Origin: Nannochloris sp. 'desiccata'
Taxonomy: Eukaryota; Chlorophyta; Trebouxiophyceae; Chlorellales; Chlorellaceae
Length of the DNA: 40,000 nucleotides
NCBI GenBank assembly: GCA_019044685.2
Contig: JAGTXX020000006.1
Span: 1,125,001-1,165,000 of the forward strand
Reading direction: 5' to 3'
The position numbers were made by a program, and so were the translations under genes. The notes beneath the pieces were generated by a model. It was given only the letters and a program-made list of their open reading frames with translations, was not told the DNA's origin and did no database searches. How positions within the stretch are numbered: the first letter of the stretch is position 1; the number at the start of each line of letters is the position of its first letter. This document shows, in pieces, positions 28,229 through 38,279 of the stretch.

Positions 28229-30756
28229 TCATGCTCTCACAGCGCCTGCTGTAGGTTTCACGGTTTTGGCACTTGCCTTCACTGCTCTTCGTCTGTCATC
28301 AAACAGGCCCATGACATCATGAGCAGAGGGCTCGAAATCAACTAGGTTTGGAGGGTTGACCTTTGTGTTGGCTCCAGCGCCTGCTGCTTGCCGTAAAACC
28401 TCCACCCCGCACAAAGCATTATGAGCTGCCGATACTGCCGAATCAACTGCAGCTGTCACAGGGCTTGGAGTCAAATCTTTACCCGTCAGCTCAGCTACGT
28501 CTAAAAATCGCTCGGTTGCAGCCTCCCAGGTCAGCCGGGTGCGATCCTCCGGGGTGATTGGTGCTGGATCAGTGGACAAGGCGTGCTGTACATGAGATAC
28601 AAACTCTTCAGGAGATTTATACACCAGACAGTTGTTGAATTGAGAGAAGAATGTATTCGAAGGGTGCTCAGCAACAACAACCCATTTGCCCATAGCGAGG
28701 GCCTCTGCTGTAGTGGTTGCGACTACATCCGAGGTCGAGGGGTTGATAAAAACTCGGTATTCGTGAATATCTTCATGAAGATGGTCACGAGCACCATGGA
28801 AATTAACAGATAAGCGTCTGCGCTCAGCCTCTTGTCGTACAGCATCCAAATCTTCGCCCGCGCCAAAGCAATCCACTGCCACAGGATCCTGCGGAGCTGT
28901 GTTGTGCTGGCGGGTTAAGAACTCCAGCAGCTCAGTATAGCCCTTGGCCCAAACACACTTGCCAATAAAGTAAGCTCCACGAGAAAAGCGAGGTCCGCCA
29001 TTTAATGGGTCTTTTGCTTTCTTCTCTCCAACTGCGAGGAAAGATTCCGCCACTCCATGCACAAATTCAGTCGTTTGCCGAGGCAGATCTTGCACAGCAT
29101 CACTGAGCTTGACTACTTTGTGGCAATGAACTCGAGTTACCCAAGAGTTAATGTGGCGCAGCAAAGCCTCCTTTGTAGGGCCACCTTCTTCACGTCGTGC
29201 ATAGTCAAGATAATTGGTGTGCACCACTCCGACCACGTGAGCAAATTTGTCAGTCCATCGTCGGCCATGGTGGTACCACGTCAAATGCTCTGGCTCCTCT
29301 AAAATTGCAACATCAGCAGCAGAATCCGGGACATATGCTGTAGGATCTCCAACAGGGAGAATAGAACACTTTTCAGGTGCGTATCGACCAGGATAAAAAG
29401 TAACTGTAAAGTCAGATGAAAAACCAGTGCGCTGGCGGGCCCAGTCTCGAACATACTTTTCTTGGTCCTCTGGGCTCTCAAAGGTAATATTATTTGGGAA
29501 AATGCGTTCTTGGTCGGTTTTAGCTAGCCAAGGTATCATCAACGTAACAGAACGGTTGCCGTCCTTGGCTAGATAGGCAGCACGCAGCAATGGGTTCACC
29601 GCTGTGCCAGTCATCCAAGGCAAGGCAGCAGTGGTTACAATAGTAACCTGGCGACCATCCTCACGAAGGCTGCTACGAGGCTGCTTGCGTCTTCGGCTAG
29701 CTTCTCTTTGGAACGGGCCCCAAAATTGCTTTGAAGATCCAGTACCTGGTCCAATTGCATCGTCATCACCCTCCCCGCTGCTTTGCCCTTCTGGGACCAA
29801 CGATTCTACAGAATCACGCCGTACTAGCGATTGCAGATATGAGGGTAGAGATTGAGAGTTATCCCAAGGGGTACTACCACTTGGGCTACCAGATTCATTG
29901 TCCGCAGCGCCCAGCAAGGAGACACGAGAAAGAAGAGCAGTCAGGCGGGGTCCACTGGAGCTGGGAGAGCCAGGCTCGCCAAGAACCTGCAGTCTCTCCT
30001 CTAACGAAGCTCTGCTCTCTGAAAACCCCTTCCGCAAGCTTAACTTTAGCGTTGCAAGGTTCTGCTGACAGTTGTTGAGCGTTTGTTGAGCAGAGTTCAG
30101 CGCCTCCCGTGGCTTCTCCATTATCTGCGAAGCCACGCGTTCTAGGCTAACATTAGACGCGCTATGCATGAGCTGTCTGGCCTGTAAGTTTGAGCGCGAA
30201 AAAAAAATTGACAAGCTTATCATTTTGTGGAGAAAGAAAAGCCCATACAATAACCGTAGTTGTGCAGGACGCAAATTTGCAGTATTGAGGCAAAGCTTAC
30301 CTGTTCCTCAAATTCAGATCGGAAGGGGAGCTGGAACTTAGGTCGATTTTTGTCTCTAGCCTGATTTATCTTTTGGTTAAAAGCGCCAAGCCAATCAATT
30401 TGAGGAGAACCCTCTCGAGGTGCCGTGCTCAAGGCACGGGTAAACCTTGGCTTTTGCATATTGGCTTCGCTGACAGACTTCCTTATTCCTGGACGGCGTG
30501 AAGTGTCGGGTTTGGCCAAACGGCCAAGAAGAACTTCAGTAGCGTCTTCGCGCTGGGAGAATTGCTTTTGAAGTTGTAACTGTGCAGAGGATAGCAATGT
30601 CTGGCCATTTCGCTTCACACCCTCTAAAGTAATAGACACCCTTTGCCCAATAGGAGCCAAAGCCAGGGTCATTTGTCCGTCATTGCCAGTTTCAGCTCGC
30701 CTCATTGACCCCCCCTGCACGTTTTCAGTTGCGGTGTTCGCCGAGCGGCGGCCCAT
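28229..30756 (-). CDS. DGD1: Digalactosyldiacylglycerol synthase, DGD1 type
   Basis: Two exons, 30301-30756 and 28229-30181, joined in phase 0 (GAACAG|GTAAGC to CTTACAG|GCC), give about 802 residues, close to the length of plant DGD1. Transfers galactose from UDP-galactose to monogalactosyldiacylglycerol at the plastid outer envelope. The long N-terminal part (residues 1 to about 330) is the DGD1-specific extension, Ser-, Arg- and Gln-rich with probable coiled coil. The GT4-type glycosyltransferase half begins RQVTIVTTAALPWMTGTAVN. It includes VVGVVHTNYLDYARREEGG and FIGKCVWAKGYTELLEFL, and the donor-site segment FINPSTSDVVATTTAEALAM. The acceptor-facing glycine after ALPW is as in the family. 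An upstream TTG start is not needed; ATG 30756 is the first ATG. Confidence 0.95.
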
Positions 30757-30993
30757 GGCCAAGGGATAATTCAACAAAATTGAGGTTTTGAATCTACTTA
30801 AGTCAATTTTTTAATGACTACCCTGGACCAAGTCGGTTGAAGTAGAAATATGAGATGCAGTTTTGAAAAAAGCAACTTCAAGTTGCAATGTTGTTAAGAA
30901 AACCCCTACTTTCACTACCTCCCTAGCCCTTTCCGCTTGTTATTTTGAGCTTCGTAAGCTTTGAGTTCGCTGTTTAGAACTTGGTTTATCAGC
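30757..30993. promoter_or_regulatory. Divergent promoter region of DGD1 and reticulon gene
   Basis: 237 bases between two start codons. No certain TATA or initiator element was seen. Confidence 0.5.
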
Positions 30994-31922
30994 ATGGCTT
31001 CTGGAACAAGAGTAAAGTTGCCAGTGAAAGACACTGGTCAGTGCAGATTAATTGACTTGGGCCCTTGCTTTTGGTTGTTAAATGCTAGTTTAATTTGCTC
31101 ACAATGCTCTCTCCTTTTGTGATCTGCAGTGGCTGACGTCCTTATGTGGCGTGACGTCAAGAAAACGGGAATGATCTTCGGAGGTGCGTTTTTTGCCAGC
31201 CGTGTTTGCTTCTGTTCTGAATTCTTGAAAGCAATCTTTACTACAGCATGCTGCTATGTGGTGAACACCACCTATTATTCAGTTGCGTTGGGAGTATGAT
31301 CGCACTCCTTGTCGATGGAAACTGGCAAGATTGACTGACAGCCCCCGTTTTTCCTTCCTCCACTTATATCTCACTGACTGCAGGAGCTACCCTGGCGTTT
31401 GTTTTCCTTCAATATGGCAAATACAGTTTAATTTCATTGCTGGCATATGGTATGTCAGCTGTAGTCTTTGCCTTGCTGTTTTGGAACGTTGTCGGAGGCA
31501 TCGTTAAGAGGCCCCCACCCCCTCTTCCTCGTGCTCTGACTGAAGGTATTCCCGAAGCTCAGCTCCGCGCCTATGCCGATAAAGCAACTCCTATGATCAA
31601 TTCAGGCTTAAATCAAGCGAAGCGTGCTCTTGATGGCAGCTCTCCTCTGTTTGCCCTCGGTGTTGCTGGCAGCTTCTTCATTGCTGGCAAAATCGCTGCT
31701 TCCATGCCCCTCCTGGCCATGGCGTACCTCCCTTTACTTGCTGCATTCAGCTTACCCAAGATCTATGAGATGAAGAAAGATGAGATTGATCAAGGCCTCA
31801 CCGTCGGTCGAGAGAGGGCCACTGCAGTGCATGACAAGTACTTGGCCACCATTCTATCCAAGATTCCCCGTGCCCAGGCTCCTTCCCCTGCTGAGTCTTC
31901 ATCGATGAGGAAGACGGAGTAA
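30994..31922 (+). CDS. Reticulon-domain ER-shaping protein
   Basis: Three exons, 30994-31036, 31130-31183 and 31384-31922, in phase, give 211 residues. The first two are very short (14 and 18 codons) and meet the third at GMIFGG|ATLAFVFLQYGKYS. The start of the domain is VADVLMWRDVKKTGMIFGG, the canonical reticulon opening, followed by two long hydrophobic hairpins (YSLISLLAYGMSAVVFALLF and LFALGVAGSFFIAGKIAASM) separated by a polar loop. These wedge into the outer leaflet and curve ER tubules. The short charged C-terminus (MKKDEIDQGLTVGRERATAV) is typical. The donor of intron 1 (GTCAGT) is less common but gives the only phase that continues. Confidence 0.88.
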
Positions 31923-32265
31923 ATAAAGGAATCTTACAAAATATTTAGAAGAATTGATTGATTGATTTTTCTGCCGCAGGCCGAGCAGCTTGCCCGCCCG
32001 CCCCTCCTGCCTTTATTTTTGAATGGCAAAACTTTGAAGGAAAAATAGAAACGTTAGCTGCTGGGATTGCCCTGATGTCTTACCATCCTGTACTTTTATA
32101 CGCTGGATGATTTCTGCCTTTAGATAAAACTAGAATCATTTGTTTCATGAACAGTAATCCATCGCAAGATTATATTACAAACATAAGGACGAAAGAGACA
32201 CGTTATCTACGTTTATATTCTCACTAGATCAAAGTAACAGTTTTCTTTATGCTTTTTACTACTAT
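31923..32265. other. Gap between convergent reticulon and SEN2 genes
   Basis: No gene recognised. It starts with AATAAA three bases after the stop codon and has GATT and GCCC simple repeats near 31950-32010. Confidence 0.55.
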
Positions 32266-33066
32266 TTATGCTGCTATCTGAGGCTTGTAGTTGCGTTGCG
32301 CCTCAGGGACATATCTTCGAACCACTCTCTCCTGCACTGCAAAATGTGTTAAACATTTTGGACTTGAATAGTCGGCACCTGCTCCATTATTGTCCTGCAC
32401 ATGGAATAGAAGCAACCTCTTGCCCACTTGCCCAGTCAATCGATTTGTTACTTGCAAGTCGTGCCAGCTGAGAGGTGGACGGGTCAGAGCAGCACTGCAG
32501 TCGTTTTTAACCGGCTGAATAAGCACGGAATAATCCGAGTGGGCTAAAGCAGGGTGTCTTTGATACAGTACAAAATCAACTCCGTACTGTAACCCAGTCC
32601 TCGGTATCCATCCTTTACTACGGAAATGATGATATGCAAGGTATAACAAGAGGAAATCTGTTCTAGCCACCTGTAAACGTCGCCAAAGACCATCAATATC
32701 CAGCTTTACAGCAGCAGAATCTACCAGATCGTGCACCTGCAGGCAACCCAAGCCATATGCCATGAAAAATGCCTCGTCAAGGCTGAGACGGACGGCCTTC
32801 AAGCCAGGCACGTCAATTTCACCCGCTCGAAGAAGGCTCCTAACGTGCTCTGCTGTTTCCGGACCTCCGTCTAAGTTTCCAAGGCACAAGCAGTCCAATT
32901 TATGAACAACATCGTCTTCCGCACATACCCACACGGCGGCATCAAGCAAGACGCCATGCAGATCTCGACCCTTCAGATGATCATATAATTGCAGATGATG
33001 GGTGATGATATCCTTTCTGTGTCTCTTCTTTCCTTTAGCTTTTTTTATCTGGAGAATTGGGTCCAT
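32266..33066 (-). CDS. SEN2: tRNA-splicing endonuclease catalytic subunit SEN2
   Basis: Single exon, 266 residues. It carries the tRNA-intron endonuclease catalytic domain: LSLDEAFFMAYGLGCLQV, then DFLLLYLAYHHFRSKGWIPR, TGLQYGVDFVLYQRHPALAH and SDYSVLIQPVK. The triad expected for the catalytic subunit is present: Tyr168 in VLYQ, His176 in LAHSDYS and Lys216 in TGQVGKRLLLF, with the Tyr to His spacing of eight residues as in human TSEN2. The enzyme cuts pre-tRNA introns at the 5' splice site as part of a four-subunit complex in the nucleus or at mitochondria. The N-terminus is basic (KKAKGKKRHRKD). It is short for a SEN2, but starts from the only ATG ahead of the domain. Confidence 0.9.
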   Translation of the reverse strand: MDPILQIKKAKGKKRHRKDIITHHLQLYDHLKGRDLHGVLLDAAVWVCAEDDVVHKLDCLCLGNLDGGPETAEHVRSLLRAGEIDVPGLKAVRLSLDEAFFMAYGLGCLQVHDLVDSAAVKLDIDGLWRRLQVARTDFLLLYLAYHHFRSKGWIPRTGLQYGVDFVLYQRHPALAHSDYSVLIQPVKNDCSAALTRPPLSWHDLQVTNRLTGQVGKRLLLFHVQDNNGAGADYSSPKCLTHFAVQERVVRRYVPEAQRNYKPQIAA

Positions 33067-33376
33067 TTTAAACGAGGTTTACTAAATTGGAGTACGGTAT
33101 AAGACGAGGTTGCGATTCGGGATGCTATAAATATTTAAATTATTAGTCAAGATTTCAAAATCGGAAGAATTCAAGAGAAAGCACGCTAATAAGCTTTACC
33201 CTAGCAATATAAAACGAACTAATATGGTTTTTGGATTTACACTGTGCATGGCAAAACTAGGGCGTCAGTCTAACTAGCCGCCGTAGGCCAGCTGGCGGCA
33301 CAAAAGAAAAGTGGAATAAAATGCCAAGCAGCTCGAAATTTGCTCAATTGAATTAATTTCTGATTACAGACTGCCC
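33067..33376. other. Gap: SEN2 promoter and transportin 3' flank
   Basis: No gene recognised. A small hairpin (GCCGCC at 33277-33282 with GGCGGC at 33294-33299) encloses the palindrome GCCAGCTGGC (33288-33297); significance is unclear. Confidence 0.5.
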
Positions 33377-36300
33377 TCATCTCACAATATACTGCAACTC
33401 CTGTGGAAGCAACGCCCTTTGCGCAACTGCTTCAGTTTTTCTATTCCGCCGACAACAATCTGATAAATCGGCCAATGCATGCATGAGTTCTTGCTCATCA
33501 TCAACGGCAATGCCATCAGAAACAATTGTCTGGCATACCTGGATAAATCTTTGACGATCTGATGGTGCTAGAACTCCATCAGGGATAGCTGCTACAGCCT
33601 GTGATGTCCATTCAAGACCTTGTACCGATGCCACCTTTAGCAATGCATAGATAATATCTGTCATTTCCTGTAGACGAGAAGGGGGCAGCGCACCAACAGA
33701 TCCAGCCATTGCTAACCGTATAAAGTTTGCAGCAAAAGGCCCTAAAGCTGCCTGCAAATGATTTGACGCCTCGGAGGGGCACTTGCGCAGAGTTGCTGGA
33801 TCTAAGAGGCGCACCACGAAGGCAGCAATACTGGAACAAGCGTCTCTATGTTGCACAAGCAGGCCAGATTGCACACTAGCCAACAATGTAGGCAAAATTT
33901 TGGGAGTTATTATCAAGCGAGGGGCGTAATTTAATGCTCGACCAGCCAGGAGGAAAGTATCATCAGCCACATCAGGCCGAGAAGAGACAGCTTGAAGAGA
34001 ATTTAAAGCACTGCAAGCAGCAGTAAGAAGCCTGACTAACATAGGCTCCAAGCTATTATCTGCAGAAAAATCATCTCCAAATGTTTTTATAAGCTCGCTC
34101 GCAACGTAGAGGTAGCACGAGTGAGCAGTAGCCTCGAAACGTTGAGGTAGCGCAGCAGAAAGCACTGGCACAGCTCCAGACGCAGCTTTCCCAGCATTGC
34201 GCACTGCATACCTTGGCACTCGACAAATTTTCTCTGCTGCGCCGGCGTCAGATCCAAAAGCATTTAGTGCTGCTTCTAACCATGGCCAAAGACGCACGAG
34301 TGCTTCCCCAACATCGCCAGGGTCACGAACCGACCTGAAAATTGTAGTGATCCGCTCAGCCAAGGGCAGTACCAATGGAAGCTGTGATGGGTCTGGGCTA
34401 CCTAAAGCAGTAGAAGACTTATTAATTCCCATCCATGGCTGTAGAATAGCTTGCATTGGCTGCACAACAACATCCAACATTCTTTGAACACACGCTTGCC
34501 GTTCTCCATCTGGCAAGGCTGATGCCACCAACGTGACTGCCTCAACCACGTGAGCAACATCCTCTTCATCAAGACCCAATTCATCAGAACCGCTAGTGCC
34601 ACCAATATCTCCACTAGATTGCACACGGCGGTAAAGATCGAGGAGGGTAGGGGTAGAAGAAGCTAGTAAAAGAGCACATCCGTCGCACACACGTCTCAGG
34701 GAAAGAGCACAAGCACCACAAGATTCAGAATTGGCAAGGCCTTTCACCAGCATATCGAGAAGACTATTTAATAGTTGGATGCCTTCTGGTGCAGCGCGTG
34801 CGGTTTCACTAAGCCAATCTGCATATGCGCCTACTGTAAGAGCAGCAGTGTACTGCAAAGAGGGTGGGGCAGGCAAGCTAGGGAGTGCACAAAACAATTG
34901 CAAGAGCAAACCATCTCCTGGAGGTGGGGCAGCACGATGAATACAACGCACGCAATACAAAGCTGCTTCAGCTGCTTGCCAATCAAATGCACCTCCAGCA
35001 GCGACTCGTGCGCTCAATTCCATCAAGGGTTCTACCAGCAGCCGAAGCGTCTCTGCACCACCCAGCACAGCAGCTGCATCCATTAAAGTATCGCCCACAG
35101 CCACCCGAGCTCGCTTAAAATCGGCTCTCTCATCACGATTCCATGTACTAAAGTCATTAGGAAACTTCACCCTGCCACGTATTAAGGTAACAAGGCGCTG
35201 AAAAGTGGGAATGAAGACAGACACGCGGCGGTCGGCTTCTTCTTTGGGCACTGCTGGCTCTTCGGAGAATAGAGGCTGGGGATGTAATCCCACCGTCAGT
35301 GCTCGTGATAAGCGATGCCAGAAGTTAAAAGAAATGGCACAAATTGAATCGTCCAAGTGCGAGGCGACATCTAGCAGAGCTTCAACTGGGGGCATTACTT
35401 CCGGAGCACCTCCCGCAATGAGATCTGTGTAAGCCTCGCCTACCTCTGCAAATAAACGTGCAATTGCCTTTGCATCTTCTTCATGATTTTCAATATCAGG
35501 ATGGGGCTCAAAGCGATCCTCGCGCTCGGCTAAAGCTTGTGCTGCGCATATATGGAAACGTGGGCGCAATGCCATAATTTGGGGTACTAAGGCTTGTACT
35601 AATGGAGCCATATCATCACGTGGACGGCCAGAATGTGAACTACAATAAATCATCTCAACCACAGCGTCAGCTGCGGCATAAAATGAATCGGAAGAGCGTA
35701 AACCCTCAAGTGCTGCAGATGTGAGCGGGGTTTGTAATAATGTAGGCCCAGTCACTCCAGCACCGCCACTAAGCTTGAGCCAAGCTGCAAAAGCTTCCAA
35801 TGCTTGCTCCCTGCCCCGTGCATCAATGCGCGCGAGACAATCTCCCAGCACGGATAGAGCTTGGGAGAGTGCTGCCTCCATTTCTTCCTTAACTTGCCGA
35901 CGGCGCTCTGGCCGCAGCGATGGCTGATACCCTCCTGCCTCTTGTGGAAGAACCGTAAGGAGCTCTAGCATACAGGGAAGTGAACTATCTGGGGCTTCAG
36001 GAGATAGACGTTTTGTCAACCAACCTACAACCCCCCCTTCTCCCCATTGTTGGGATGGCAGGTGAGTGGCAAGTGCTGCTATTGCCAAGCACAGTTGAGT
36101 ACGAACGGGAGCCTGGCCTTTTGCATACCTCAGAAGTAAGTCAACAAGCGTGTCTCGCAGAGAAATGGCTGCGTTGGGAGGAAGTTCTTCAAAGTCACGT
36201 TGGACTTTAGTGCGGAGCGTTTGAGCACAAATATAGTGCGCTTCTAAACCAGCGTTTTCCTGCTGAAGCACCTCATGCGCCATAGACCACGCTTCTGGGC

Positions 36301-36400
36301 TCTGCTGCCACTCCTCCAGCCACCGTGACGCCTGTTCTCGTAGTGCAGGCTCAGTATTATCGTAAAGAGCCGCCAGTGCATCGGCGAGGTTGTTCGACAT
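33377..36400 (-). CDS. Transportin-3/MOS14-type importin-beta family protein
   Basis: Single exon, 1007 residues made of HEAT-like helical pairs throughout. The N-terminus begins DALAALYDNTEPALREQASR, then WLEEWQQSPEAWSMAHEVLQ and HYICAQTLRTKVQRDFEELP, the importin-beta N-terminal (RanGTP-binding) repeat as in TNPO3. Later segments such as ICAISFNFWHRLSRAL and VFIPTFQRLVTLIRGRVKFP agree with the TNPO3/MOS14/importin-13 branch. TNPO3 and MOS14 import serine/arginine-rich splicing factors into the nucleus. Length is close to the 900 to 1000 residues usual for the branch. TNPO3 and importin-13 are not reliably separated by eye. Confidence 0.88.
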   Translation of the reverse strand: MSNNLADALAALYDNTEPALREQASRWLEEWQQSPEAWSMAHEVLQQENAGLEAHYICAQTLRTKVQRDFEELPPNAAISLRDTLVDLLLRYAKGQAPVRTQLCLAIAALATHLPSQQWGEGGVVGWLTKRLSPEAPDSSLPCMLELLTVLPQEAGGYQPSLRPERRRQVKEEMEAALSQALSVLGDCLARIDARGREQALEAFAAWLKLSGGAGVTGPTLLQTPLTSAALEGLRSSDSFYAAADAVVEMIYCSSHSGRPRDDMAPLVQALVPQIMALRPRFHICAAQALAEREDRFEPHPDIENHEEDAKAIARLFAEVGEAYTDLIAGGAPEVMPPVEALLDVASHLDDSICAISFNFWHRLSRALTVGLHPQPLFSEEPAVPKEEADRRVSVFIPTFQRLVTLIRGRVKFPNDFSTWNRDERADFKRARVAVGDTLMDAAAVLGGAETLRLLVEPLMELSARVAAGGAFDWQAAEAALYCVRCIHRAAPPPGDGLLLQLFCALPSLPAPPSLQYTAALTVGAYADWLSETARAAPEGIQLLNSLLDMLVKGLANSESCGACALSLRRVCDGCALLLASSTPTLLDLYRRVQSSGDIGGTSGSDELGLDEEDVAHVVEAVTLVASALPDGERQACVQRMLDVVVQPMQAILQPWMGINKSSTALGSPDPSQLPLVLPLAERITTIFRSVRDPGDVGEALVRLWPWLEAALNAFGSDAGAAEKICRVPRYAVRNAGKAASGAVPVLSAALPQRFEATAHSCYLYVASELIKTFGDDFSADNSLEPMLVRLLTAACSALNSLQAVSSRPDVADDTFLLAGRALNYAPRLIITPKILPTLLASVQSGLLVQHRDACSSIAAFVVRLLDPATLRKCPSEASNHLQAALGPFAANFIRLAMAGSVGALPPSRLQEMTDIIYALLKVASVQGLEWTSQAVAAIPDGVLAPSDRQRFIQVCQTIVSDGIAVDDEQELMHALADLSDCCRRNRKTEAVAQRALLPQELQYIVR

Positions 36401-36875
36401 GTTGTTCTTCGCGACCTAAAGATCAAGCTCTCTTCACAAAAGTCCCTCTAAAAGTTTATAGCCATTAGTGGATACGTATATATCACTACAACGACGTATC
36501 AATGATATTGATCACTTTATACACAACCCAATTGTGATCAAAAAAGTGCTGCAACAAGGGAAAACAATGCGCACACACTGGGACTGCTCCAAACTATATT
36601 TTCCAACAACGGCGTGTTATCTTAGACAAATGAATTTGCTTGAGGAGGAAGAATTTCTTCCAAATATGTAATTGTTAGAGCTCGGCCGCTGGGCGCACCT
36701 AAATTCCTAAAGCTCGTTTGCGATTGATTGTGAATGTTTTCGAGCCAAGGATAACATGGATCAATTTTTGACTGGTTCTAAAGTCTACCCTTGCGCGTTC
36801 TTTGGGAAGCTTGAACACAGCATTTTCTTACAATAATTTATTGGTTAACTGTTTATCAATATTGACGGTGTTAAA
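36401..36875. promoter_or_regulatory. Divergent promoter region of transportin and ICT1-like genes
   Basis: 475 bases between two start codons. An open plus-strand frame at 36468-36671 has no family resemblance and was not accepted. No distinct element seen. Confidence 0.45.
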
Positions 36876-37535
36876 ATGCTTTTTCGGGGTGCTTCTTTTG
36901 TCATCAGGTTGCCAGTAGCAAGATCTTTGAGGCTTGTAGGCTCATCGAGAATATACTGCTCCGGTGTCGGCGATGAGAAACCTTCAGCACCGCCACCGAA
37001 ACCAAAACGCATCGGAAGAGGTGAGGAGGCCTTTTTCTTGCAGAACATTGGATGATTGTGCCAAAGGCCATTTTTGTCGACTATCAACTCTATTTACCCA
37101 ACTCTATTTCATTTTTGAATGTATGCAGATGACGTGACGATTCAATTTGCTCGCAGCTCCGGCGCTGGCGGTCAAAATGTGAACAAAGTGAACACTAAAG
37201 TGGATATGCGCATGCATTTAGACGCTGCGTCCTGGCTGGCAGAGGAAGTCAGAGAAGCCGTTAAAATTAAGGAGAAGAACCGTGTTAATGGCGAGGGGGA
37301 GCTCGTTATTACTTCCCAGCGTACGAGGTCACAAGCAGACAATGTAGAAGACGCCCTTGATAAGCTACAAACAATCCTAGACGATGCTTGGCAATCGGTT
37401 CTGCCAATTGAAGAGGATCCAGCGAAAAAGAAGAAGTTGGAGAAACAGAAAGAGCGAGGAAAGGAAAAGCGTCTAGAAGCGAAGAAAATGCAAGGCATGA
37501 AGAAGAAGGACAGGAGAGGTAAAATTGAATGGTAG
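36876..37535 (+). CDS. Organellar peptidyl-tRNA hydrolase, ICT1/ArfB type
   Basis: Two exons, 36876-37020 and 37129-37535, joined across a 108-base intron (AGAG|GTGAGG to ATGCAG|AT), give 183 residues. Exon 1 is a targeting peptide (MLFRGASFVIRLPVARSLRL, VGSSRIYCSG) rich in Arg, Ser and hydrophobics. Exon 2 begins with the release-factor catalytic fold: DDVTIQFARSSGAGGQNVNK, then VNTKVDMRMHLDAASWLAEE and GELVITSQRTRSQADNVEDA. The GGQ motif is intact. The C-terminus is a lysine-rich tail (KKKKLEKQKERGKEKRLEAK), as in ICT1 and ArfB, which enter the empty mRNA channel of stalled ribosomes. The target organelle is not resolved by sequence. Confidence 0.92.
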
Positions 37536-37583
37536 AAGAAAATTGAGTTTGAAGTATTTTAACATTGATACTGTAAATACTTA

Positions 37584-38279
37584 TTATTCGTCAATTAATA
37601 TGCCTCTCTGCCGGAATGCTGCCTTCAACTGTTCTGGCCCAGTGAAATGCAAAGCTTGCATACCAGCAGCTGTTGCTGCTGCCACATTTTCTTCCCTGTC
37701 GTCAATAAAGATCAATTCTTCGGCTGGCCGGCCCAAATACTTAATAGCAGTTGCAAAAGCTTCTGGCTGGGGCTTTCTCAAGCCTTTCATCGGCCCCTGG
37801 CAGGATACAAACGTCCATTCTAAATAGTTGCTCAATTTTAGTTTCTCTTCAATGTGTCTGTGCCAATTTGGGTAGTTGCTAAAGGTATGCAGCTGGTATC
37901 CAGTCTCACCTAGTGCGTCCAGAAGCTCAGGCATCCCATCAATGTAATCGTATGCGTTCTTCATAGTTTCCACTAATCCTTCTCCATCAAAGCGGCGCCC
38001 ATCCTTGAAGAACTTCGTAAAGAACTCCTCCTCAGATATCTCACCACGTTCAAACTCAACCCACGCCGACGGATGCTTCTGATCTAAGAGCTGCTGAAAC
38101 TCCATACCAAAGTAAGCTGCCATATGAGTGTAGAACGGATCCTGGATTAGAACACCCATCACGTCAAATAGAATGATGGGTCTGGCGGGGCGCCCAATTG
38201 CTGCAGAACGCAAAGCCTGACTTGCTGCTGCTGAAGGGCGAAGGAGCATCGAAGGAACTTGATTTGACCCCAAGATCAT
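37584..38279 (-). CDS. HAD-family phosphatase, FHY1-like FMN hydrolase
   Basis: Single exon, 231 residues from ATG 38279. The pattern PIILFDVMGVLIQDPFY, then MAAYFGMEFQQLLDQKHPSA, WVEFERGEISEEEF, FTKFFKDGRRFDGEGLVETM and HTFSNYPNWHRHIEEKLKLS matches plant FHY1 (FMN hydrolase, plastid). The acidic loop LIFIDDREENVAAATAAGMQ is HAD motif IV. Motif I is D-V-M-G: the nucleophile Asp is present, but the usual second Asp two residues on is Met, as I recall also in plant FHY1. The N-terminus (MILGSNQVPSMLLRPSAAAS, QALRS) looks like a transit peptide. The gene converges on the ICT1-like gene, 48 bases away. FMN as substrate is family inference. Confidence 0.87.
   Translation of the reverse strand: MILGSNQVPSMLLRPSAAASQALRSAAIGRPARPIILFDVMGVLIQDPFYTHMAAYFGMEFQQLLDQKHPSAWVEFERGEISEEEFFTKFFKDGRRFDGEGLVETMKNAYDYIDGMPELLDALGETGYQLHTFSNYPNWHRHIEEKLKLSNYLEWTFVSCQGPMKGLRKPQPEAFATAIKYLGRPAEELIFIDDREENVAAATAAGMQALHFTGPEQLKAAFRQRGILIDE

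Noticed and set aside
36468..36671. 67-codon plus-strand frame in the transportin/ICT1 gap
   Set aside because: No resemblance to any family and no link in phase to the ICT1-like exon.
36845..37087. 80-codon minus-strand frame with a protein-like look
   Set aside because: It is antisense to the targeting-peptide exon and intron of the ICT1-like gene, whose plus-strand reading joins the conserved domain in phase. No family resemblance on the minus strand.
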